Below, in pieces: positions 23,701 through 35,104 of a stretch of DNA of 64,000 nucleotides (its first letter is position 1; each line of letters starts with the position of its first letter). This DNA is from Cardiocondyla obscurior (taxonomy: Eukaryota; Arthropoda; Insecta; Hymenoptera; Formicidae): the NCBI RefSeq assembly GCF_019399895.1, contig NC_091882.1:62001-126000 (forward strand). The letters are read 5' to 3'. The notes under the pieces are model-generated. The model was not told the origin of the DNA. It was given only the letters and a program-made list of their open reading frames with translations, and did no database searches. The translations under genes were made by a program, and so were the position numbers.

Positions 23701-26530
23701 TTCCTGCTTTTATTAAGTTTTTTTTTCGTCGCGTGATTGTGTGATGGTACACAATTTTAAACTTATGCGTCCGATGAATTAAGTGACTGATTAAATCCAG
23801 TCGTGTAAAATCAGACGATCATGCAAAAGACGCATAAAAATCCGTCACTTTACGACTATTCAAGTTAAAGAAATCGCACGAAGATATTGATGCGTTATAC
23901 ATAATGATTTGCTACGGCAGGATTCCGTACAGCTTATTTTCATCGTCTATTGTATTTTTAAGTTAAACGTTGTACAACATAAATGCGTATTTCAAAACGA
24001 AAAAAAAAAAAAGAGAGAATATCAATTGTTTAAGAAATTACACGACTGGACGATTCAGATAGTAATCGAGTGGAAAGTAATATCGACATTACTAGAGCAC
24101 GCGTCTTTCTTCACAGCTTTTTTCATTGTTCCTCCAATCCTCCACCTCTCTCACGATTAACAATTTTCGCACTATATTACGACAAGCGAATTCATATCCA
24201 ATTAGTAATCTTGATTCAGGCGATGTGAAAAAAAAAGACTGATACCGAAGTTACCGATGCCGCGGGTGATTATAATGAGTACCAAGACGTTAATAGCGAG
24301 TGTATGTAATCTCTCACATATGTCGCGGTCGTTATGTGTTTTTCTTCGATTGTTTTCTGCGTTATCCTGTCGTATCTTTATAACATAGCCGTGTATAGCT
24401 CTCTTTCGCGCGAGCGAGAAAGTATACATATTTGTTACGAACTTGAAATTGATTATAGGCGTAAAAAGAATGAGAGAGAGAAAAGTAAGAGAAACGAGAG
24501 AGAATTATGAAGGAGCACCGACGCGAGATGTCGAGCGGCTTTCCGGCAAGAAGCGGGTCTTCAAGAAGGAAAAGAATATTATTGAGAGAAGAAAAGGAGA
24601 AAGTAATCGTCGATGTGGCGCGCATATATATATAGTATATATATATATGCTTTTACTTACGGTACAAAGTCGAAAAGAGAAAAAAAAAAAGGAGAGGAAC
24701 GAGAAAGAAAGAGAGAGGAATAAGCATTTTTACTTATCATCGTTAGACTTTTAGATATGATCACTTAAGACGCACCTATAACTTTCATGCGAACGAACTC
24801 ATTGTGTATCTCGCGTGAAAACGTTCGTGCAGGTCATCTCTGCGACTCATCCTCTTCGTGCGGTTCAGACCAAGCGCCAATGATCGATTTGATCGTTTAA
24901 CGAGAACAATAAAATAGCGAGAGATGCGACGAGACGATTGAGCGCGAGTAGAATTATGCGGCGATACCGCTACTTAAGGCTCCCGATCTGTGAGAATATA
25001 TTACATAATTATTAATTCTCATCTACGAGTTATATCTTCTTAAAATCCGTGATATTCATGTGTAGCTAAAAGCCCAAATTTTCGATTAATCCGCGTCCAA
25101 TGTACAAATTAAACGATCAGTCTTAACACATTTTTAATCTCGTAGCCGACAGTATGCATTTTACAATGTTCTATCGAATGTGAATTGCTGTTTGTAATGT
25201 TTCCGTGTTCAACAGTTTCGTCGTTGTAAATTACACTAAAGGTGAATGTTAATCCTTTCCTCGTGCGCGATGTCGGATCGTTGGCCTTAATTCGGCGGTA
25301 CCAGTCGCAGCGAGTCTATTGATTACTTCTCGTTTATCGAGCCTCGCACCTGTATGCCTCATATCTGTATATCTCATTGTACATTCTCATTGTTACCGAC
25401 TTTTAGCTTGGGACGATCCGTAGCTCTTTTGATATCATGGCGATTGGTTGAGGAATGAAGCGAACTAGTGAACAAAGCGAGCTCTCGAATGCTGAAAGGA
25501 ACGCAGGTGCGCCCAGCAATCCTCCACAAGTTTTCCGAATGTTTCTTTCGGTCTTCGTAGATACCTTTAGGCATAAAACACTGGTTTAATTTTACCTAGG
25601 TGTCGAATAGAATAAATATAACGCCCGCCTTCCGCGTATTCGTACTTACGTATACACGAACACACACCCCAGATCGATACGCGTCGACAACGGATGTGCC
25701 AGTGTCTGCTTGAGAGTCTTATTGTTTAAAAACGGCTTTCTGTTAATTGTTTTACAATCAATACTCTGTTCTTCGCATACGTTGCAAAATTATACTTACG
25801 AATGTTAAACACGAGCCATATTTGGCGATTATGTAATAATTATTTTTTAAATGTGATTTATTTTAGGAATTGGCTGAGATGGCAAAATTGAAAAAAAATT
25901 ATACTAGAGCTCTTTGGTACGATCTTAAATGGACACCGCGACAGGATCGTTCTGGGACCCGCGAATTTTCGTTCCGCTAGCAAAGCTTCACTGACGGAGG
26001 GAAAGAGCGCTATAACGAATCAAAGTGACTGACAAAGGTGTGGTATAAAGAGGAGGCTATGTGAAGCTACTTGGACAATGTTAATTAGTCGCCAATTATT
26101 GTCTCTATTCTTTCTCTCGTGTTGATAATAAGGACGTATGAAGCGGGAGCAGGAGATAGCGCAAAAATCGACTATATAACACGTTTCAATATAAACGAAA
26201 AAAAAAAAAAATATTAATAAAAGAAAATATATCGCGTCGTCTCTTAAGCATGCCAAGAAAGAGAAACGCCAGCTACGTTTGTCATTCAATAATCTTGCGC
26301 TTTGTTTTTTCTATGAATCGGTGCGCGACGATCTTACTCATTGTTAGATCGAGGTGAAGAGAAACAGAAGAAAAAAAAAGAAACTGCTATATATATATAT
26401 ATATATAAGTATATATAAATATATATAAAGAGAAAAGGGGAGATTAAAGAAAGCCCACAAAAACACACACACAATGTTATTATAAACGATTAATTAATAA
26501 AAAACGAATCTTGTTTGTTGTTACTTCTGG
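20796..26530 (+). other. Gene-free 5.7 kb, probable long 3' UTR of Rbp
   Basis: After the Rbp stop there is no recognisable gene on either strand until the minus-strand gene that ends at 26838. The region is not as AT-rich as typical spacer, and contains AATAAA-type signals near 21255, 25610 and 26493. Long 3' UTRs are common for neuronal genes in insects, so I read most of it as Rbp 3' UTR with alternative polyadenylation. Only RNA data can show where transcription ends. Short ORFs inside it (for example 22013-22315 and 24443-24754) have low complexity or no family features. Confidence 0.45.
23043..23210. repeat. Imperfect inverted repeat, about 168 bp
   Basis: The left end (GCGCGATTCTATCCTTTCAC) and the reverse complement of the right end (CGCAATGTCAATCCTTTCAC) match over about 20 bases with few differences. 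The core ATCCTTTCACTT is identical. The internal part has no ORF. It may be a small inverted-repeat transposon relic or a hairpin-forming 3' UTR segment. Confidence 0.4.
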
Positions 26531-26837
26531 TATACCTCGTTGTAGACCACCGCACCGATTTATCGCATCCGCTAGTTAATCCGTTTTTCAATTTTTGCTA
26601 CGCTATTTTTTTCTATTTCGTAGAGATTGTTGTAAGGCCGAGCGACGACTGTAGGCAGGAAAGCGAATAATCCAGCCAGAAACCAGAATGCTCAATCTTT
26701 ATTTAGTACATGTCGTAATGGGGCATGAGTACACAATATATCGAATCGATATATACCCGTCACGTCGGAGATTATTGTGGTAACTAAGGATATTTAACGT
26801 GACGATGAAGACGATCTCCTTAGGATCACGAAGTAAT

Positions 26838-29122
26838 CTACGTGTCCTCGTCCCAAACGGTTTCCGTGAGTATGGCGATATTATCCAGGCCGCGCATCGG
26901 TGCGTACTCGAGCGTCCACATCAAATTTGTGAAAACGACTGTAAATGTTATGAATAGTTTATTAACAAGGAAATATCGCTGCGAATGACGTCGTTGTCGC
27001 AAAAACGTGCGAGCCTGATATACGAGGTCGTAAAATTTTAATGAGATCCGCGAAATTGTCGCTAATTTTATCGTTAATTCGACTTTAGATAGATCTTCAA
27101 TGAATATTTAATTTGATTCTCAAAAGGTAAAACCGAAGACGTTTAAACACTAGTGTAATTTAAACTGGACTTCTATCGTGAAAAGAACAAAATTGTGTAA
27201 CATACGTCGTGAATGAGATTGATTGGAAATCCGAATTCTTCGCGGCAACGGTTGACAATATATTTGGACAATAGATAAAACTCAAGTTTTAGATTTAGTA
27301 GCTTAAGACAAAGAAATATATATCGATTCTCGTTTTGCGAGATTAATTATCCGATAAGTGGATAATTAATATAACAAGCGAGTTTTAAATTGGAAATTCG
27401 ATTCATTACAGCCCAATCCCTTGTCTACCGTCACAATGCAATTTTGGTTGGAAATACGGAACACCTTTTAGCCAGAAAGTAGAATTAAGAGAGAAAATTG
27501 TTAATTATTCTTATTATCAATAATTCATTAATTATACAACTCACTAGAAACATTTTAGCATGTCCCTTTCAGAACGCCAGTCAGTCCGGCTTATCCGGCA
27601 CTAAAGGTGCTCCAGATTTCAGTCCAATTTCAGTCACAGCACTTACGCATCTCGCCCTGATGCAAATCGGCGACCAACTCAGGGCACGAACTGTTGCAGG
27701 GATTTATAGGAGTGAGACGCAGTCGAGTCGCACCGCGAAGTTGAGCAAGGGCGATCAAACCGGAGTCGAGCTCAACTTTCTTGTAGCTCGGGCTGTTGTA
27801 ATCCGAGGACATGAGCACCCAGTTAAAATGCGCTGGTGAGACCGTACTGGAGAGGAAGTACGGTCGCTGATAATACTTTCTAAGAACCTTTACAGCATTG
27901 ATGTCGCAGTTCTGCCAGTGGACGAACCATTTGGCCACCTCTGGCGCGTGCACACGTCGTAGAAAGGCTGCGAGGTCGGATGATCCGGTGCGTAGATTCG
28001 AAGTCAAGGCGCAAGGTACTGTCTCCATCAGCCGCTCGTTCTCCAAATAGAGCTGTTTCCGTCGAAAATAATTAATTTTTATAAAAAATTACAAGGTAAA
28101 AATTTTTTTATTATAATAATTTTATCTTTGAAGATGGTGAAACTTTTGTAAATTAACATTTTTCCTTTAATTTTATTTCTGAACAATTTATTATAAGGCA
28201 ACACATGTCGCCTAAGACTCACGTGGGTAATATTGTCGAACCAAAAGTAATCTGTATTCATGACGGCCCATAAATCCATTGCGTCAGTGATAATAGCCGG
28301 TGCGTCGCGATTCAAATAATTGTCGACTAGATTGCGATACCGCACGTCCGACAGGCGATCAATCGTCTCCAATGCCTCACAGGTCTGGAAGAAAATTTAT
28401 CTGTCAATTATTCGAGCATAAATGTCAGGTATATATAATTTTTTTTTTTTTTTAACATTAAAAACCCCAACGGGACTTTTTTTAAGCGTAACAATTAGAT
28501 TTTGTTGTTTTAAAAATATGGATCGTACCACACAATCCTCTTCTGTAATAGTGTAATCATTGTAGAAGGGATTATTGATCATGCAGTTTTCATAATAGAG
28601 CGGCTGCCAGTTCCAGATCGGCAGAACTTTAATCAGCAGTAGACGACTGAGGGCGGTGAAATGAGTGCCAACGAAATCTAGCTGAGCCGCGAGGCATGCC
28701 AGGGTGCCTAGTATTATCATCACTAGAGTGCCACGAAAGACAAGCTGCAACCATGAGCGACGCATCGCTGCCACGAGTGGCTGGCAAATAATGTCCATTT
28801 CTTCCTCAGTGAAGCCCGCCTGCTGGCAATACCTGCAAAAAATTTCCGTCTATAATAATAGCCAATAATAAACAAAGAAAAGGTAATCGTCTTTATAATT
28901 AAGTCATAATATAAAAATAATTGTTTTTTTTTTTTTTAGTAATAAAACAAAATACTACCGAGACTTCAGAAATGATTTCACGCCATGCCAAAAAAAGACT
29001 TTTTACTTGTAAAAAGAGTTGAGCTCGTCGTCAATCAGCTTTATCTTCTCTGAGTATGTCATCTCATGCTGCTCCTTGGTATACGCCTTACGCGGCTGCT
29101 TCACGCACTTGCTGCTCGACAT
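26838..29122 (-). CDS. Single-pass membrane protein with cupin/JmjC-like domain
   Basis: I do not recognise a named orthologue. Five exons join in phase on the minus strand: 29122-29007, 28832-28529, 28384-28223, 28052-27647, 26938-26838 (1089 nt, 362 aa). A short charged N-terminus precedes one hydrophobic segment at about aa 65-88 (VFRGTLVMIILGTLACLAAQ), so it is probably a type II membrane protein facing the secretory lumen; the later part is Cys-rich (NPCNSSCPEL). The phrase NYLNRDAPAIITDAMDLW and the C-terminal GATRLRLTPINPC...LHQGEMLVFTN...W resemble the beta strands of cupin/JmjC-like proteins. I see no HxD/E...H triad, so hydroxylase activity is not supported. The start chosen is ATG 29122 (MSSSK); the frame stays open to about 29263, so a longer N-terminus is possible. 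Confidence 0.75.
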
Positions 29123-29549
29123 CGTAGCGGATTCTTCGTGATTTTCTGCCAACGTGCAAGGATAGTACCGGTATTGTTTTCTCGCAAAAGCGCAGAGTTC
29201 CAGGATCTGCGACGGGATACGAAGAGGGCTCGTCGCTATCGAACCACAACCGTGCATGCGCACGCTTGTATCTGCCCATACATTATATTGATCGGCGTAT
29301 AGACTGCGCGAAAACTGAGGTAGGTTTTCAGTTTTTTTTTGTTTTTTTTTATCGTATCTTTCGTTTTTCTTTCAATAAACAATTTTCGCGTGGATACGAT
29401 TCCCGTAAAAACTGATTTTATCTGAAGCTTTTTTTGATTTTAATTATTTTAATAAAACTCGGAAAACCATGTATAAACTGATAGAGAAATTATACGGAAT
29501 TTAATTACTACAAAATTCTTCAATGATATCTTTTTAACTTGTTGATACG
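29123..29549 (-). promoter_or_regulatory. Upstream region of the membrane-protein gene
   Basis: GC-richer sequence at about 29090-29290 continues the open frame upstream of the chosen start and may be leader or promoter. From about 29320 to 29520 it is AT-rich. No TATA box or initiator could be fixed by eye. Confidence 0.35.
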
Positions 29550-29801
29550 TACACTGAAAAGCAGATATGGCATTTGCTGCGACGAGCGGCGACGGCGGCT
29601 GGCGTACGTGACTTCCCCCACTCTCGGCCGCCGTGAGCGGGGAGGTGTAGTAGGCCGCGCTCTCCCTCAGTTCTCTGTGACCCGTGCTCCGCAACACATC
29701 TACGCGCGCGCTTCGTGTGAGTTTCGACGCCCCCCACGCCAAGATCACGTATGCTAGCCGCCGTCGTAGCACCATGAATGCCATTTCTGACAGTGAGTGT
29801 A
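29550..29801. mobile_element. MITE-like inverted-repeat element, copy A
   Basis: This is a GC-rich insert of about 250 bp in AT-rich DNA. Its left end reads TACACTGAAAAGCAGATATG and the reverse complement of its right end reads TACACTCACTGTCAGAAATG. Both arms continue into a shared GGCATT and a further matching GACGGCGGCTRGCRTACGTGA block, giving terminal inverted repeats of roughly 50 bp. TA dinucleotides bound both ends, as expected of Tc1/mariner-type insertion. It has no transposase ORF, so it is non-autonomous. It is related to the element at 48427 and is more diverged. Confidence 0.75.
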
Positions 29802-30625
29802 CTACTGGCTCGCGGTTTCGATGGCAGCAGTGGTGGCTCGTAGCTGATTTCGATTAAACTAAAACTTGTTTGGCCGATACAGTAAACAACGACTTAATCA
29901 ATCGAAAATTTAGAAGTAGTACGAATATTGGCCGTATCGAACTTTTTCCGCGCTTGAGAGTCAATAAATCAGTGGAGAAAAAGTAGTAGTACGAATTAAC
30001 AATAAGCCGGACATTTTTTTCAGTAGCAATACGTGTCAATAACTGATTAAACAATTTATTTTAATTAAATTTACTACAAACTACCATTATTACAGCTTCC
30101 ATAATCACTATAAATTGAGCTAATAATACAAAACAACGATAAGTCAGAAAGGTACTATTAAAGAAATTCGTAGTGTATTGTAATAATTAATTGGGGAAAT
30201 TTTAATGAAAAATAAAATAACGTAAGGTAATTTAAAATTCTATAGAAAATAGACAAACAAGAATTTATTTTAAATAAATTTATTGTAGTATTTATAACGT
30301 GTACATATTGTTATGTTTCGATACACAGTTCTTTGATATTTCGTTCTTATCCATTTCTCGATGTTATCTCATCTTTGTCGACTGGTGATATGTATTTATG
30401 ATTGGTTTACAGTCTTACAACAAGTAACTGGTTTAACACGTAAACAAAGAGGAAGCTTCCTGCATAATTATAAATGCGGGAGGTATAAATAGCAACCTAT
30501 GTAATTCAGTGTATAGATATATACATTGTGTAGCATTCACTGTATGCGATTAATCGGTGTTCTGGGGTCAAAGTTCTACTTGCGAACGTTTAATTTCACA
30601 GATCGAACGTGGAGCACAAACAAAA
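29802..30625 (+). promoter_or_regulatory. Upstream region of Arc42
   Basis: AT-rich spacer without ORFs of interest, leading into the Arc42 start codon. The probable 5' UTR lies in the last 100 bases or so. No clear TATA box was identified. Confidence 0.35.
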
Positions 30626-32620
30626 ATGGCATTACAGTGCTTGAGATTATTTGGTGAGTATTATTAATATTTCCGAACTGTAATTTTATTTTATGTATAT
30701 TATTACTAAATTTTTTCGTTTGCAGTAAATAATGTACCTAGAAGTACATACTTTGTCAATAATGTCAGCAGACACATTGCCTCGCTTTCTATGTTGCCGG
30801 ATACACATCAGATGCTACACAAAACATGCAGGTATTATAATTTTAAACAACAAATATACTTATGTACTTCATACATAATTAATTTAATTAATTACTTGGT
30901 TGAATAAAATCTAACTTAATTAAAAACTACATTAATGCAGAGATTTTGCTGAGGAAGAATTAAAGCCTATTGCAGCAGAGGTTGATAAGAAACATCTTTT
31001 CCCAAAAGAACAAGTTAAAAAGATGGGTGAGTTGGGTCTCATGGGTTTATGTATCCCTGAAGCATTAGGTGGCACAGGATTGGATTACCTAGCCTATGCT
31101 ATAGCCATGGAGGAAATCTCCAGAGGTTGTGCAAGTGCTGGAGTTATAATGAGTGTGCAAAATTCTCTCTATTTGGGCCCAATCGATGCCTTTGGAACTA
31201 ATCAACAGAAAGAAAAATATATCGTTCCTTTTTTGAGTGGCGAGAAAATCGGTTGTTTTGCTCTCAGTGAACCAGGTAATGGATCTGACGCTGGTGCAGC
31301 GTCCACCAATGCCAAAACAAATGGTAGTGTTTATACTGTTAATGGTACCAAGTCATGGATAACAAATGCATATGAAGCCAGTGCAATAGTTCTCTTTGCA
31401 ACGACCGACAAGTCTAAGAAGCATAAAGGTATAAGCTCTCTTATAGTAGACAGTCCTACAGAGGGTTTGAGTCTGGGCAAAAAGGAGGACAAATTAGGTA
31501 TACGAGGTAGCAGCACTTGTTCCTTGATCTTTGAAGATTGTCAAGTGTCACAAGAAAATACTCTAGGCAAACCAGGAATGGGTTTTAAAATCGCAATGAT
31601 GACTCTAGGTATATAATTATGCACGAATAAAATTTAATAGTTACTTGATGTAACATTATATGATTATTTTTGCAGATTCTGGTAGAATAGGAATCGCTGG
31701 ACAAGCGTTAGGCATAGCTCAAGCATCTCTGGATTGCGCGATGGATTACGCAAGCAAACGGCAAGCATTTGGCCAGTCTATTATCAAGTTGCAAGCAATT
31801 CAACAAAAAATCGCTGATATGGCTCTAAAACTGGAAAGTTCAAGACTGTTGACGTGGCGAGCGGCTCAACTTAAGGATAACGGCAAATCATATACAAAGG
31901 TGCGCTATTAATATTTAGATAAAAATATTTCTTTGATTTACTAAAGTGTTTACTCTGGATATGACGTTCCTTTATCTTATCTCATATACATTTTTTATTG
32001 ATTACATTTTGTATATCTTATCGGATAAACTTTGCGCTTCCACAAATGCATAAAAACCTTCAAATAGTAAAGCTTAAGCTTTAAATGCTTTAATTATTGG
32101 AATTAATTAGTAAATTAACGATAAAATAATATTTAAAAAAATTGGGTAATTTCCATAAAAAATAAATAGATTTACTTGAGATATAAGACTTTAAGTAGAG
32201 TTTAATGAAAGCCAAATTGCAGATATATATATGATTACTTTGTCACACTTGTGTCTATTTGTTTTATTCTTTTTCGTTGTAAACTGAAAATTGAAAGTGC
32301 TTAAATTTACTTGTGAATTAATACAAATAAATTTTTTGCACTCTAGTGATCCAGCTTTCATTGATTTTTTTTTCTCTCTATTATCATGATAATTTCTTAT
32401 TTGCTAGGAAGCCGCTATGGCCAAATTGTCGGCATCGGAAACCGCCACATTCTGTGCCCATCAGTGCTTACAGATTTTAGGAGGGATGGGATACGTGTCG
32501 GATATGCCGGCGGAACGTCATTACAGGGACGCGCGTATCACTGAGATCTACGAAGGCACGTCGGAGATCCAGAGACTCGTGATTGCCGCGAATCTCATCA
32601 AAGAGTACGGTTTCAATTGA
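30626..32620 (+). CDS. Arc42: Short-chain acyl-CoA dehydrogenase, mitochondrial
   Basis: FAD enzyme of mitochondrial beta-oxidation that oxidises short acyl-CoAs (butyryl-CoA) to enoyl-CoAs and passes electrons to ETF. Five exons join in phase: 30626-30653, 30726-30831, 30941-31608, 31676-31899, 32408-32620 (1239 nt, 412 aa, the size of animal SCAD). The N-terminus (MALQCLRLF then a basic, hydroxylated stretch) looks like a mitochondrial targeting peptide. The N-terminal helical domain starts at DFAEEELKPIAAEVD. The FAD and substrate-binding segment CFALSEPGNGSDAGAAST and WITNAYEAS follow, then the C-terminal helices with RQAFGQSI. The catalytic glutamate is expected in ARITEIYEGTSEIQRLVIA, which is intact. 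The gene converges on the PITP gene downstream. The symbol is that of the Drosophila orthologue (ACADS in mammals). Confidence 0.93.
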
Positions 32621-32721
32621 GATCGCACAATTCACGTACGTAAGATAATCCTTCAATAGCTTTCTTTTATATCCAAGGAGAGAGTAAAATATATCTTTTG
32701 TATGTATTGGATTTATATTAG

Positions 32722-32790
<69 letters not shown>

Positions 32791-35104
32791 AAATTATATT
32801 TTTATATGGAAAGAAGAGTCGAAATAAATTTCATACGCTATGCCTTCTAATTTTATTAACTCATGACTAAATACTTGACTGAATCGAGACATACGCACAT
32901 ACTCGCACACACATACACATACGTATATACGTATGTATGCAAGAAAAGCAATCGGCATTATACACGTGCATATATACATATATACACATACACATCTGGC
33001 ATTTCACTTGTAGCCCTTTGGCAGCGATACGGATTTTTTCTTCTCTCTTTTTTTTTTTTTAATATATCCACGACTCTTCTCTACCCTGCTTGTCGTACGT
33101 CTATAAACAGCTAGAGCCTATCTAGTTTAAGTAACTATTATCAGTAAGATAACAGGTGTAGTGCATACCCGCGTACATGTGTCAAACTTTCATGTCTAAC
33201 AAAACGAATGAGTCGCAGTCGTGGAATAAATGTAGATTCCATTAAAGTTGCGAGCTTGTTTGAACGACACAGATGTGCCTTATTTCGATCGATTTTTTCT
33301 CGTCGATAAAATGGAGAATAAATACATGCCTACGTTTTCTCTGTTTCTCGTAAATGTCTGGTATGCATTGAATACAAATACTATGTGCACCGTCATAGCT
33401 ACCGTTCGTATATGAATACGAAGATAAAAGCTATCTTAGACTACATGCCCTCCAACGAGAAAATACAGAGAATTCATTTACTTTGTGCAAATGACAGTTA
33501 AATTATATACTCCGTTACTGTTGCGTCAATCTTTTATCATATATTTAATTAGAGATCCTATCCCTAAGTGAGAACGCTGCTATAATTACACGTTAGTATT
33601 TAATTAATAAAAGAGTTTACTCACAATTAGGAATTTAATTTAATGAAAATAAGTATAATAATTTTCTTTAATATATTTTGAACACTCCAGCTTTATTCTT
33701 TTAATAAATAAGTTAACTTTTTATTGTTACGGTATTTTTTCCCCCCAATATAACATATTAAAACTTAATTAAAATTTTAATTTTTTTAATATAATTGAAA
33801 AATCGTATTGATCAAAAACGGTCTGTAATAAGTTATGAACAGCGTCCCGGAATACTTAGTCGGTTATATTCAGAGATCCATTGGAATGCAAAGAAACATA
33901 TTACATATATAATTTCAATTTGAATTTCATTGTGTATGCTTCTTTCTTTTATATATATATATATATGTATATATATATGTACAATAACGCACCCTTTCGC
34001 CGTTCACCCGCTGTCACCATTAGTGAAACAATAAACTCTGCTTCTCTACATATGTGTGTATATGTATATCGGTGTGAGCACTTTACATAAAATACATCAC
34101 TTCCCTTCTCTTCGTTCTCAGTAAACAATTTAAAGTGTAGTATGTTAATACATTATTGTTAGCATCGCAGTATAATTAAAAAATCCATCAGTTTGGTCTT
34201 AACTTTTTAAGGAATAGGTACACATACGTGTCTTGCGCTCGTCGGTAACGAACTGAATGAAAGAATAAAGGAACATCTTAGGTTGACATCTACCGTAGTA
34301 CCTTGCGTCGCAGAATTATCATAGATAATCCACGAAATAACTATAAATACATATATTTAAGATTCTTAAAACTTTTTTTTTTGTTAAATCGAGCTTCCTG
34401 ATCACATATACACTTTCGTAAAATTGAGAAAATACTCTCGGCCTCTCTTCCGAAAATACACGATATAATACATTACACTTTCAGTCAAAATAATAGTTCG
34501 AAATACAGATCGTTATTATGCAACATTTAGATTTGTAATTATACATTAATATATTAAACTGTGGAATTTTTAACTATTTAACTACGATCAAACTTGCGAC
34601 GTTAAATCACATATTTCCTTTGTTTTTTTTGTTTTTTTTTTTGTTTTTTTAAATGTACTCTGCAGCAAGCATTTCGTTCCTTAATTGAACTCCAATATCT
34701 ATTATTATCGAACTACAAACTGCTGTTAAGTAATCGTAATTCTTTATCTATAATGGTTTTCGTGAAACCAGATTTTTTTCACAATTACGCATTAAACAGA
34801 AGAATCAGATGATTCTGATTCTTTTCATTTGTTTTTCTTTTTATAGTATAATAACTACATTATAATGATTTTTGACTGTAGATACATTTATCTAAAACGT
34901 TTGTAAATGTAAAATAAATTAAATTGTAAGTAATTTGTAATAGACACTGAATCTAGACACGTAAATTCCAGAAATCGTCCGAATCCTGTGGAATCGTCTA
35001 TGACAGAGCGTAACAGGGTGTACATCTGTAGGTATGCGTTTGTATTTGTGTTGACATGCATAAGGAAATTGATTTAACCGTTCATAATAGAAGCTATCGA
35101 AACC
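32621..35104. other. Intergenic region between convergent Arc42 and PITP genes
   Basis: Holds the 3' UTRs of both genes; an AATAAA lies at about 32823 after Arc42. A long TA microsatellite occupies 32727-32790. The rest is AT-rich with no ORF that looks coding. Confidence 0.5.
32725..32793. repeat. (TA)n microsatellite
   Basis: A nearly uninterrupted TA run of about 65 bp lies in the 3' flank of Arc42. The only interruption is a TTTA near its end. Confidence 0.95.

Noticed and set aside
30941..31608. Minus-strand ORF at 31331-31516 inside the Arc42 exon
   Set aside because: It is antisense to the clearly conserved acyl-CoA dehydrogenase coding sequence.
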